From NCBI RefSeq assembly GCF_030265065.1, contig NC_080416.1, positions 6,571,501 to 6,635,500 on the forward strand: a stretch of 64,000 nucleotides of DNA, read 5' to 3'. Positions 44,647-56,200 of this stretch are shown piece after piece. A program made the translations under genes and the position numbers. Under the pieces are notes generated by a model that saw nothing but the letters and a program-made list of their open reading frames with translations, was not told where the DNA came from and searched no databases. The number at the start of each line of letters is the position of its first letter. Positions within the stretch are counted from its first letter, which is position 1. The stretch comes from Corythoichthys intestinalis. Its lineage: Eukaryota; Chordata; Actinopteri; Syngnathiformes; Syngnathidae.

Positions 44647-47600
44647 TTAAAGTGTCTTTTGAAACAACAAAAAATCTTCCGACGTTGCTAAAGCCACATC
44701 AGTGCAAAAAATCTCATCTGGAGACGCCACCAAGCGATCCAGGGAAACGTAGTTAGCTTGCGCCGGGTCATACTGAGCCCTTCCCAGGTACTGGAGGAAC
44801 AGGTGTCGCTCTCTTATTCGCAGGAATTTAGCGTTGAAGACCTGAGATTAGAATAAAGAATATCAATACTTGTGTAAATTAAAATACAGCGAAAGATTTT
44901 CAAAGTACCTGTGGGAACTTAGTAATCAGGTGGTGTGGCACTTTCATGGTGTTGTGGAGGAAGTCGAATATTTGCGTCAATTTGTGCTTGTTGGTTGTCA
45001 GAATTTTGGGGACGGTCAACACGATGTGCTGGATCTCATTGGTTTTGAAGCCGAGCTCGATTTCGCAGACCTGGAACGGCGACGCGCACAAAAAATACTT
45101 AAAATGTTAACAAAAACTGACTGGGTTTTGTTGCATTTTTGTCTCATTGTATCACCTTTAAATTTTCTTTAACGGGCTCCAAGCTTCCACATAGCAATCT
45201 GGGTAGACGTGCGGCAAGGTTACGAGTCTGTAAAGGAATAAAAGTTGTTATGCAGTTACTAAGCCACCTAGCAGAGCAGTTCCCTTTAGTTCAGGTCACT
45301 GGTAGAGTCCTTTGAAATTTGAAATAAATACAATCCCAAAAACGGAGACCTTCTACCTCCATAAAAAGAGAATAATTTAGCCGTGAGAATTCTTACATTT
45401 GCTGCATTGAGGCCCAGCTGCTTCTGGTAGAAACCCAGTCGGTTGTCCAGCCTCTTTACGCTGAAGTTTAGAAGATAAGGAGCTCTGGACACCATCGACG
45501 CAACGTTCTCGTTGGTGAACTTCTTGGACTTGAGATAATTCACTCTTCACCACAAGAAGAGAGTGTGAAAACAATACACAAACAATATTTTGGGGCCTTG
45601 AATATCTGACAAAATGCTCCACAAATAACAGTCTGGATTCTTCAGGAAAATATTCCAGATATGAAATGAATGTGATGGTATATTATAGGAGTGGGAACCT
45701 CTTGGTATCTCACGGTACGATACGATTTGCGATACAAAGCTCACGATAACGATCTGACGATACAATGATTATCAATACATTGGTCAGGAAATCATTCTAG
45801 AATATTCTACAAACATCTAATAAACAGAAAAACAAGCTTCTGCTGTGAATTGGAATGAGTTTATCACTAGTAGACGTCCAATCCATTTGAACTGGGAGGG
45901 TGGCAGCGAATGAACATTCGTTCATTCGCTGCCATCCGTATTGAACGTCTATGGCCGTCAGTGGCAGCCAAAGCCAGGCAATGAGGTAATTTTGGGCTAT
46001 TTAAGGTCAATTACCTGTTGATTTTCAGTTACATCCTGTTGATTTTGGGGGTTTTTTTACGGGTCACTTCGTGTTTATTTTGAGTTACAGAGCAGGACGT
46101 GACCTGGGAATCACCCAAATGAATAGACAGTGACTCAAACTCAACGGGAAATGACCTGTAATGGCGTACCGCAAGCAACACTTCACTTCCGCTTATTAAT
46201 ATTCATGATATTAGCTACTGTTGCTAAGTAGGGACAAGAAACCGTTTGTCCCCAATAGGAAATGAATGGAAATCGTGTACGAAGGAGATGTTTACAGAGC
46301 TAAACCTACCAATTTTCTCCGAAAATGATGTGCCTGGTGCCAAATTCACTGGCAAAGATGTGGAAGAACATAAAAATGTTCAGTTAAAGAGATGGCTTGA
46401 GTGTCGAAGGCTGAAAAAGACGAAAAAAACGAGCCGACCTTAGCACAGCCTTAGCTTTTTTATCGACGCGACTGACAATGACATTCTCCTGTTTTAACAA
46501 GCTATCTTTTACCATCAGCCCTGTCTTTCTTATATATCCTCTGGTTGTCCTACTTCTCTGACTGTTCTTGGGGGTAATTTAGTTAGCTTTGTGTAGCGAT
46601 CGCAAATGCTACTCAGTGACAGCCAACGAACACTTTAGATTTTTTCATTGATAACAAATCTTAATTCTATAATTTATATACACTTCCCCCTTACTAAAGT
46701 TTTTATATACAGTATATATATATACAGTATATATATATATATATATATATATATACAACAGGAACGGTAACAGTGGCAGTCAGATACCATTGTAATTCTT
46801 TTCAGGTCATTCATTGTCAGACAGAAGCAGTACGGCACAACGTTACGCTAAAAAAATAAGTTAAAAATATAAAAATGGCTTACCTCTTTGTCCTCTGATA
46901 GACCATGCCAACCCAACAAAATGTTTACTGCATATGAAATGTGAATGGATTCACCGAGCTGGTGGTAAAGTCCGCGCAAGTTGATTCGGTCTTCACATTT
47001 TTTCCTCCCGAGTTTTCGGTTTCCGGAAACGTATGACGAAAACATCCTTCATGTGTCGTAATGTCTAGAGTCGTTTCTACAAGTTCCAAAAAAGCAATGC
47101 GTGATTGGCATGTTCGTTTTTGAAACATTACCGGTGAAAAGTAGCACAAATTCCGTTGTTTCTATGCGAGGGTCTATAATGTCCCACTTCGGCTTTACTT
47201 CCGCTTTACGATACGACGTCACGGTCTAAAAATAGCATGCGTGCGGTACGCCATTGCCCTGAAAATAGGACAGAATGACTATGAATGCTCTGGTTTCGGA
47301 TGAACAAACGTTCCCAGTCTAAATGGATTCAGCGTTGTGCACTGTCAATGCTGCCTTTGAGTTAACTGAGACACTATGATGGTGGAAGATTTTGGTAGCA
47401 ACTTGTTGGTTCATTTAAAAAAAAAAATTCGATTCTTGGCAGGAGCATATCGATAACCTTTTGGGATACAAAGTATCACGATATATCACCATTTCGATAT
47501 TTTGTCACACCCCTAGTATATTATGTCACCTAGCCTGAAGGTTTTCCAAATCCTCGGTGAGGAAAAACGGGTTTTGCGTGATGATAAAGCCCAGACGAGA

Positions 47601-49358
47601 GTCGTCCACGCCGATTGTTTTGAGGAACAGCAACCTTGGTGCGACGTCGGTGTCAAAGTGGAGTCGGAGAAGCATGGAGCCAACGTTGGGTCTCTGCTCC
47701 AACTTCCACAGGTTCACCCCTACAAGGAAGACATTACAGTGGTACCTCTACATACGAAGTTAATCCGTTCCAGGACCTTGTTTGTAAGTCGAAATGGTCG
47801 TATGTCGAGCAGGATTTTCCCATAGGAATACATTATAATTCCATTAATTCGTTCCACAGCCCAAAAACCTGCACTAAATCCTTAAAAAATACTGCTGGTG
47901 CTATTACAAATGGCAATTACACGTAGCAAAACAAATAAATTATAAATCAAAATTGGAATAATGTAATAAAAAGAATAATAATAATTCCTGTAATAGTGTA
48001 ACGAATCGGGTTCTAATAAGGCGGACGTTTTTTTGTGTACCTGAACGCACCGCGGGGCTCACGTGCCAGAAACAGACCGGTGAGCTTGAGTTTCACTTTC
48101 ACTTTGAATGTTCTCTTGAGAACACCATCATTTGAGGCAGACAGCAGGCGTTTTGTGTTGAATAAGTTGTAAAAGAAATGATGAAAACGTGGCGAAGCTG
48201 GCGATTTCTTTGGAGACAATAAGAATTGTCAGCTTAATTTATAAAGACTGGCGAACGATGGTCGGAGGAGGACCGTGGAGATGTATTGTTGAGCCATTTC
48301 ACGGATGCCCACCCCACGCTCATATTTTTCTGTCATTTGCATCTTCATTTCGAAGGTAAGCATCAACTTTTTCCTTGTTTCACCACCTGTACCAACCTTT
48401 TCTGAAACCTGTGTTGATTTGTCACACAAGAAAATCCGCCGTGCATTCGTCTGCGGTGCTGCCATTGTCGTCGTATTTCGAGCATGTCGTCGGATGTAGA
48501 AACAAATGGCGAGTCAAATTTTACGTCGGATGTCGAAAAGTTCGTGTGTCGAAGCGATCGTATGTAGAGGTACCACTGTATTATAAACGCTGCCTGACAA
48601 TATTAGTCACATTTTTGTCAATAATTACCGAGCTGCACTAATTTTGTGAGCGTCTCTGAGTGGTCGACGTAGTCTCTGAGAGAGGTGGACACTGGCGGGA
48701 TGGGTGGAATCGGTGTTAAATTGACAGCTTCTTCATCGCTAATCTCCTCCAGTGCATAAGATTCAGTGCTGGCTTCTAGGTCTGAAGCGAAAAAAGAAAC
48801 ATCTGTTCAACTTACTTGTCACGTTTCAAGATATGATTATGATTGTGTACCTAATGATGTGAGGCTTTCATTTAGCGGCACGGCGTCCTTAATGTGTTGT
48901 AACTGGCTGGTGGTTTCTTTATTTTCCTGATGTTTGGCAATTAAATCACTATAAAAACGGATGTGTTTTCTTTGTGGGTGTTTAGTTTGGGTTAAAGTGA
49001 TGTTTGGCCTTGTGATTTTACAGCAGGGACGAATTTGAGAGCAGGTGGACATTGTTGCTGTCTTGAGGTGAGGAAGAAGTCTTTGTTTGACACAAAGCTG
49101 AGCACAGCAAGATGCCATTTGCTTCTGCTAAACAAATGGAAGAAGCCATTAAGGATTTAATAACCACAAACATGTCGTATTTTGCATTTTAACATAATTT
49201 AGTATCACACAATTTTACATTCTATCTAAAATAGCTTGTATCAAGTAGTTAACTGTAAACGAAGTTAGCTTCGAACCTCTCGCATTTTCTCAGCACCCTA
49301 ATGCTAGCAAAAAAATAACAACATAAAAACAACAAAATAATTCACGTTTACTCACCAT
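44647..49358 (-). CDS. mterf3: Mitochondrial transcription termination factor 3
   Basis: Coding exons: 49356-49358 (ATG only), 48851-49124, 48629-48781, 47530-47719, 45397-45544, 45156-45227, 44909-45070 and 44647-44841. If translation starts at the second in-frame ATG (49116-49118) the product is 395 residues; with the exon-1 ATG it is 398 (human 417). MTERF3 is a mitochondrial matrix protein that restrains mtDNA transcription and helps build the large mitoribosomal subunit. Seen: a basic, Cys-rich leader ([16 protein letters not shown]), [19 protein letters not shown], then helical mTERF repeats such as [35 protein letters not shown] and [19 protein letters not shown], and near the end [20 protein letters not shown]. 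Introns hold a hAT composite and a Tigger relic. Confidence 0.95.
46289..46443 (+). pseudogene. SAP-domain gene fragment (5' part)
   Basis: The open frame reads [20 protein letters not shown], then [20 protein letters not shown], then [10 protein letters not shown] and a stop. [13 protein letters not shown] is the SAP helix signature. The frame matches the decayed copy at 17389-17530, so both descend from a real coding sequence. The upstream in-frame codons (NEWKSCTKE) may also be coding. Confidence 0.55.
46860..47125 (-). pseudogene. THAP zinc-finger fragment
   Basis: The minus strand has [16 protein letters not shown], then a stop, then [12 protein letters not shown]-type sequence in another frame, and [15 protein letters not shown], the conserved CxxH end of a THAP finger. 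The pieces fall in more than one frame, so it is decayed. Confidence 0.55.
47737..48578. mobile_element. Tigger/pogo-derived element in mterf3 intron 3
   Basis: The ends are CAGTGGTACCTCTACATACG and ...CGTATGTAGAGGTACCACTG, with TA on both sides (47735-47736, 48579-48580). The minus strand near the right end encodes about 55 residues of a CENP-B/Tigger-type N-terminus, including [20 protein letters not shown]. The catalytic domain is absent. Confidence 0.8.
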
Positions 49359-49520
49359 TTTGAATATTTTTTTTAAAATATGTTCCTTTTAAAAGATAAA
49401 ACAAGTCCTGCAATGTCAAATGTTCTCACGTGTGGAGGTACGCAAACGCGGAAATGCGTCATAACACCGGATGCACCAGACCGCCATTACGGGTTAAAAA
49501 AATAGTAAACGTTCGGTTGA
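49359..49520 (-). promoter_or_regulatory. mterf3 promoter region
   Basis: Immediately upstream of the exon-1 ATG (49356-49358). It contains GGCGGTCTGGTGCATCCGG-type sequence on the minus strand around 49470-49490. No TATA box seen. Confidence 0.4.
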
Positions 49521-49911
49521 TTAAAACTCGTTTATTAACTCTTAAAGCATAATCATACAAAGAATCAGAATATAAGATAAAACGTAGATATAATTCGACT
49601 AATTCGTAACACGGTGTATTTTGCTGATGAAAAGATTTCTGAAATTACAGTCATTCCCCCATATTTTGTTTAGTCCAAACTCATCTAGAGCCTGGTTTTA
49701 AATATGTAATTACGTTTTTAAGAGTTTTTGACGCATTTTTCTAATTGAAGAATTGTAAATCGTCTACCTGATGAAAACTAATTATAAATATAGTTCAATG
49801 ATGATGGTTATCTCAAATTTTGTGTTCTTTTCTTTATTAATATAATCCATTAATATGGCGACACACTCTTATGAGTGATTAATTAGAATTCATGACAAAG
49901 TGCTAGAGGGA

Positions 49912-49981
49912 CTAGTCGGCTCCTGCTTCCATGGCAACCAGTATGAGCTCAGTCTGTAACCCCGCCGTGGCCCCTCTTTGT
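49912..49981 (-). CDS. Possible terminal exon of an unidentified small gene
   Basis: A strong acceptor (pyrimidine-rich, TTTTCTTTGCAG) precedes a 70-base exon. In phase 2 it reads QRGATAGLQTELILVAMEAG, then AD and TAG. A minus-strand AATAAA lies about 75 bases downstream (near 49836). Upstream exons should lie between here and nup153. A candidate start exon is at 53011-53022 (MTSK, donor AAA|GTAAGA). I cannot join them with confidence and do not recognise the protein. Confidence 0.3.
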
Positions 49982-49999
49982 CTGCAAAGAAAACATGCA

Positions 50000-51117
50000 G
50001 CATTTCATTCATTTAAAAAGAAAAATAATCGAAGGAATTTTCCTGACGTCATATGTTTATAAACAACTGTTTTTCGCTATACAGTAATCAGTATAAGTCA
50101 GTTAAATGAAGTAACTGGCTACCATTGGCAGCAATAGATGTCTAATCCATTTGAAGTGGCAGTGAATGATCATGTTTCAGTGCAAGCAGCTCCCTACTCA
50201 AGTTTTCCAGGTTGGCAAATTCACACAGTTTAATGTTATGCTAACGCTGATACAGGTCGGACTTTCAGTAGCAAAATTAGTGGTGTGTTCCCCAACTCCA
50301 CAACATTAACATCTTTTTACATTAAATACAGTGGCTGCAGCTGCTGCTGGCCGAAAAAAAAACTTCTAATATCCCTCCTCTTAGAAGGGAGAGGAGGAGG
50401 CGGCATGGGGCTGGGGCTGTGCGTGTTTGAGTGTGTGTGTGTGTGGGGGGGGTGTCAAGTCATCAGCCAATCAAACGTGAATTTGAGGGGAAAAATGGAC
50501 TGACACACTCAGCAGTGAAAAGGGGTAAATGTAAGTCTGAAGTGAAAATAATTCACTTAATAATGGTAGGGTCAATTTTATCCTTACAGCATGCAGACAA
50601 TCTAAATTAACAATATAACTGAAGTCAATACATAATGCAAATAAGGTAGCTTAAAAGTTGGTGGGTACAATTTGAGTATCCTGAAAAGTTGGTAGTGTTA
50701 TGTCCCTACCATCCCTATGCAAACCTACGCCCAGGGCTGCCAACAGACTTGCACGGGGGACCTGAGGACAAGAGACCATTATAGGGCCCCCACTCCCCAC
50801 CCCACCCCTTCCACCAGCTTGTCACGACACCATACACAGTACTTTAACGCTTTGCAAGCAATGACAGTGTAAAATTTTGTGTGCAAAAAAGAAAAATATA
50901 TATATTTGAAATATTTAATATGTTTTTAAGTATATATCGAGTAGAATATAATATTTAATCGGACAACGAATTAAATGAAAAAGAAATGTGTGAATGTTAA
51001 GTAAAATAAATCAAGGGTCATTCAGGGGCCCCTATGGTCCTGAGGCCCAGGACAACATACCTGGTTGCCACCCCACCCCCTGTCGACGGGCTTGCCTATG
51101 CCCTTGATATAGACCTA
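50000..51117. other. Intergenic stretch, no firm gene
   Basis: Includes a fold-back repeat fragment (about 50120-50165), a GT/G-rich microsatellite (about 50430-50452) and a region with hAT-like wording near 50735-50830. On the minus strand about 50177-50247 reads KLCEFANLENLSRELLALKH without a proper donor. Confidence 0.45.
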
Positions 51118-52834
51118 CAGTGTATCACAAAAGTGAGTACACCCCTCGCATTTCTGCGAAAGCCCACAAACAGTTTGCTAAAGACATATCAACAAAGCAC
51201 ATGGATTACTGGAACCATGTCCTATGGTCTGATGTAAGGCTGCAGCTATGGAATATTTTAGTAATCGAGTAATCGACTGAAAATTATATCCAGTAATCGG
51301 ATAAAACATTTTTTTTTAGGTAAAGAGCAATTATAAATATACATCAGAAAAAAAAGACATTTAATCCAATATTGAAGCATTTTCAGCCAATCAATGTCTT
51401 TATTTTCGATGTACATTGTTGAAAACAGCCAACAATTACATCTCAGATGTGACTAGAAAAAAAAATTCACTGCTTTCACTCAAAAAACTTCTAGATCTTA
51501 TTTAAAAAAAACAACAACATATTTCTTACCTAAAAATGTAATTACGCTTGATAACACACATCACTTGAAAGCTACGTGTTTTTCCCACATGTTTCAATTG
51601 AATTTCCATTTGTGTCAAGCTATTTTTAAGTTCTAGTTAAGTTTTAAGTTAGTCTAAACTGTAAGTACTGATTGGATTTTGAGTTTTTGCAGTGTTTAAA
51701 ATAAATGTATGATACCTGCTGTATTGGAGCACATTAGGGACCAGCGCTACTTGGTGTTTTATTCAGCAATGACTACTGAGCTAAAACTGACAATTAGCTT
51801 TATTATGTTTTAATTTTACACCCTCATTACTCTACAGCGCTGTGTTTTTACAGATTAAATAAAGCCTGTATGTAAGACACGTTAGCCACGCATCGACAGT
51901 GGTCATAATCAATAGAAACCTAGCCCTCCGAAGGGCTAACGTTACTTGAGCGAGTGACAGTAACGTTATATTTATTAGCGCTGAGAAGTCTACTGCTTAA
52001 AGACGGCGGCTTTTTACTAACGCTGCGCAGTGGCGACCGAGTCTGTCATTTCGCATCTAGTTCTAAATGCATGCGATATCTATGAGACGCAGCGGACATT
52101 ACCTGCTACCAAACTGGCATCATGCGAGCGTAGTTTTTAGCAACGTCGGCGTAGTTTGAAGCGACTGTCAGCTGTAGTAATTTTTTTTTTTTATACCTTC
52201 TTCCTCTACGCACGTGATGTCAGCGCATTGTCCCGCATTAAAAGTAGTCCGGGCAAAACGTGATGCTTAGAGCTGGCAAAATTAAACAATTCCTCGAGGT
52301 GAATAAAATTACTCGGATCAGTTTTTAAACTCGAGTTACTCGGGTTGCTCGAGTATTCGTTTCAGCTCTAGTCTGATGAGACAGGCGGGCTTTCTTGTGT
52401 ACCGTCTTCAGAAGAGGCTTCCTCCTGGGGTGACAGCCATGCACACCAATTTGATGTAGAGTGCGGCGTATGGTCTGAGCAGTAACAGGCTGACCCCCAC
52501 CTCTTCAATCCCTGCAGCAATGCTGACAGCACTCGTGTAACGAGTCACATGACATTTTGGAGGGAAAATGACAAGCAGTACCCAATTTGGACATTAGGGA
52601 TGTACGTAGTTTCTAAGGGACGTACTCACTTTTGTTGCCAGGGGTGTAGATATTAATGGCTATATTTTGAGTTATTTTGAGGAGAAAATAAATTAACTGT
52701 ATTACCGAATATAAGCTGCACACAGACTACTTTTCATTATGTCAAAGTGTCATTTTGTCAGTGTTGACCCATGAAAAGATATACTTAAATATCTGCACAA
52801 ATGCGAGGGGTGTACTTATTTTTGTGATACACTG
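51118..52834. mobile_element. Tc1-like transposon split by a hAT
   Basis: The inverted ends are CAGTGTATCACAAAAGTGAG and ...ATTTTTGTGATACACTG, with TA on both sides (51116-51117, 52835-52836). Only scraps of transposase remain (WITGTMSYGLM near 51205-51235). The hAT at 51235-52370 sits within those scraps. Confidence 0.85.
51235..52370. mobile_element. hAT element, 1.1 kb, inside the Tc1
   Basis: The ends are TAAGGCTGCAGCTATGGAAT and ...CGAGTATTCGTTTCAGCTCTA. It has a perfect 8-bp duplication GTCTGATG (51227-51234, 52371-52378). The interior (about 51960-52190) carries the GTCTACTGCTTAAAGACGGC module shared with the hATs at 913 and 55788. It is longer than the 0.5-kb members of the family but has no transposase frame. 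Confidence 0.85.
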
Positions 52835-53022
52835 TATGTATGGTAAAAAAAAAAGTAGTGGGGACTAGCAAAGTATGAACATATGTAGTATGGTTACTTG
52901 AATACAGTATTTGTACTTTCTCCCTCCACAAACACAATTATAATAATGTACGAATCAAATATTTATTGTCTTATGTAATGAAATATTTTTTATGAATCGT
53001 AAAATTCTTACTTTGCTCGTCA

Positions 53023-53216
53023 TACCAAAGCCGAATTGAACAGCAAATAAAATAATGAGTATAAATGAAAGGGTAAAAAAAAAAAAAAAAGCAAGTAATC
53101 GGCAAGATCCCGGTTGACTACATCTACCAGAATTCCTTGCGGCATTAGCCGCCGTGCTGGATGACAGCTATCCGGCGCCGAAACACCGACAGGACACACT
53201 CTCCGACACAAGAGCT
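53023..53216 (+). promoter_or_regulatory. nup153 promoter and 5' UTR region
   Basis: Directly upstream of the nup153 ATG. The DNA becomes GC-richer from about 53100. An A run of 16 bases at 53074-53090 precedes it. If the minus-strand MTSK exon is real, this would be a divergent promoter. Confidence 0.4.
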
Positions 53217-56200
53217 ATGGCGGCCACGGGAGGAGGGAAAATCAGAAGCAAGAGATATCACGTCGCCTCCAAACCTTACGCCAAGAGCAAGCAGGTAACT
53301 CCGCTCAAAGTCCTCGCGTGGAGTGGACAGCAATGACTACGAGGCCCGCTGGCTCTCTCTTGCTACTGTTTTTGTTTAAGTTGGGGAGGGGAGACATTTT
53401 GCGGCCTACTCGTGGCCTCCACGCGCTTCATAGCCTCGCTAGCTGATGCTAACCCTGCGAGCGGGCTAGTTTCTGGCTTACCTGCGCCAGCGCGCTTGTT
53501 TGACAGCCTCCGTGTCAACGCGTGGACTTGTTCCGAGTGGATGAAGTCACCCGGCCGCGAGGGAGTGCGACGACACCCGCGTCAGTAGGCCGTGTTAAGT
53601 CGTTAACAAGTTAGCGGAAAAAAGGCAGGAGGAAACTCGCCGCCGTGCTAGCAAGCGAGTAGGCGCATTGTTGTGTTCGTCTCATTATGGTGGTGGCGAA
53701 TACAGGTGATTATTGAAGTGAAATGGTGTGATTTAGTGCTTAGAATTCGTCATTAGGGCTTATTTGGAAAGTGTGTCGTTAAAGGTTTGGGGTTGAATTT
53801 GTGGAAGTTGTGCGGGGGGCGCTGGCTAACGTTAGCCGGGTTGAATTGCGCAGGAAACTGTTAAAGAGCCCCGCATGGTTGCATGGAATAATAGCTGGAT
53901 GAGTATTAAGATTTGTAGCTTTTCTTGATAAAAAGGTTCATATGTCAAGGCTTCATTTGCAGTCCTAAAATGGTTATTATTCATTGTTGTTTAAACGCCC
54001 AATGTAAGTGTTGTGAGGTTTAGACATGTCATCTCTTGACTGGATAATTTGTGGCTTCTGCTAATTAAAGAAATAAATTAAATCATATCGTGTTGTGGAA
54101 TGGAAATGTTGTCAAAAATTACTGGGGAAACACTTCATGTTTTTTGGTTTGGTTGTGTGTTTACTTTGAAGCGCTTTAATCATGAATTAAGGCAGATTAA
54201 GTGTAAAATTAAAAATAGAAATTGAAATGAGTTTGTCACTAGTAAACGTCCAATCCATTTGAACTGGGAGGGTTGGCAGCGAATGAATCAATGTTCCGTG
54301 AACATCCGTTCATCTTCTCATTGTGTATGTTCATTCGTTGCCAACCCTTCTTGTATAAAATGGATTGAACTAGTGACAAACTAATTCAAAATCATGGCAG
54401 ACGAATGAAAAGAGCCACATGATTAGTCGTGTATAGGCATTTGCCGGTATGATATTCTGACGGTATGATAACCTTACCCTAAAATATCACAGTTTCACGG
54501 TATTGCAATTACAGCTGTAAAATGTGTTACTTTGAGATATCTGGGTAAAATTTTTTAAAAAGGTTTCCATTGAGCAGGATTTTTATTTTTCAAAAAATAT
54601 TAGCAAATTGGAACATAAGTATAATAAGTTAAAATAAATACATACAAAAATAACAAAATATTCTAAATAAATGAAATCCTTTAGGTAAGCCTAAACCCAC
54701 AAACACAGCTCAACATTATTACCGTCAAAACAAAAATAATTTATTTTCCATAAAAAGCATGTGTATGACTCGTATCATGTTTACACCTTTAATTTTGTTT
54801 AAATGTGAAATCATATTGTAGGTATTGCCTCCTCGGCAGCTACGCGCCGCAAACATGTTTTAGATGTCGTTTGGACCTACTCTAAGCCGTGGACGTCTGT
54901 AACTTCTCTGTAGCGAACTATTCCCATACCAGCGATTTCGGGGGGGGGGGGTTCAGAAGTTTCACCACCTCCAGCCATCATGTAGCACAGCTGACTCACT
55001 GACACTGAGCAACAACCAGTGGGGGAGAGTTGAGCCTTGCAGCTGCAAGCGAGGACTTCTCCATGCATTTTTGGGACATAAAAATTAATATCTTATGGAC
55101 GGTATGACAGAATTTTTTTGCGGTTTTGAAACCATGACATTTTCATACCACGGTATACCTTGAAATCTGTAATCTAGTGTCTAGATTGTGTATTATCATC
55201 CATGTCTCTGAAAGTGTCATGCAGCTGTAAATGTTCACACAACAAATTGCTGCGCGCGCCGATAAGCAAACCAACCCAATATGCAGTTTCTTCCTCTTTC
55301 TAAAGTGCAAAATCAGCTACTTTCTGTACATCAAGTGATCCTAAAAACTGAATAATTTGATTAAGGTGTTCAACTATATCAAATAATGCTTCTAGAAGAC
55401 ATTAGTGATATTTCTACGAGCTGCAGTGTATTATTTTGCAGAAGAGGCAATTGCTCAACCTCTAGAATTCTGCCTGTCAGTCACTGTGTACGTGCGTCAC
55501 AAGACAAACACTCAATGAGGCCCCTTTAACACTGACTGTAAAGAAATAATGCATTTTTCTCACCAGCCCCACCTAGTTTTATTGATTAGCAAATTTTGAG
55601 ACGCTGTGTAGAAATGCACAGTCGCCACAAAAATCTGTACACAGCACCGAGCTTCGTCCGAAAGGTGGCGATTTTTGCAAGTTTGAAAGGTCACTTGGGG
55701 CTTACCTGTTAAATGAATGTGTTGGCGTACACGCACTTTAACCTACGTGCAAATATGCGTTAAGTCACAGCGATGTGCTGTAATAAATAGAGGTGGGAAT
55801 CTTTGGGCACCTTACGATTCAGAGGCTACGATTTGATTATAAAACGATTATTGACAACTTATTAGCTAGTTTTAATGTTTCATACATTACTTCCAAAATT
55901 GTTCAAAAATCCCCTCAGGCTAAACTAAACTACTGTTTCAGTATCAAGCAAACAGTTAGAAACTGGAAATAAAATACTCAAGTCCCCATTCTGTATCAGC
56001 AGCTTTAACCCTTTAACACCTTAGCCTATTTTGTCTGAAATTGCATGCCTTTGATGTTGCCTTAATATTTCAAAAAAAAATTGTTCACAGTGGCCAGGTT
56101 GGGTCCCTTTTTTCAGGACACCATAACCTTCATGTGACGAGGCTTCAAATAGGATATGGGTAAACGAGTCGCAGCCGACACGTTCGGTGTTAAAGGGTTG

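Larger units (their letters stand above)
46161..47255. mobile_element. THAP/SAP two-gene DNA transposon relic, copy 2
   Basis: The inverted ends are ATGGCGTACCGCAAGCAAC and ...GCGTGCGGTACGCCAT. The + strand near the left end has a SAP-type open frame (46289-46443). The - strand near the right end has THAP-type sequence (about 46860-47125). The two frames point towards each other. The centre is non-coding, so most of both genes has been lost. Confidence 0.7.
45686..47515. mobile_element. hAT element carrying a fold-back repeat and a THAP/SAP element
   Basis: The ends are TAGGAGTGGGAACCTCTTGG and ...TATTTTGTCACACCCCTA. It has a perfect 8-bp duplication GTATATTA (45678-45685, 47516-47523). Inside are the fold-back repeat (45855-45985), the THAP/SAP relic (46161-47255) and a TA microsatellite (about 46707-46754). 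It lies in an mterf3 intron. A fragment of the same hAT end is at about 58410-58580. Confidence 0.85.
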
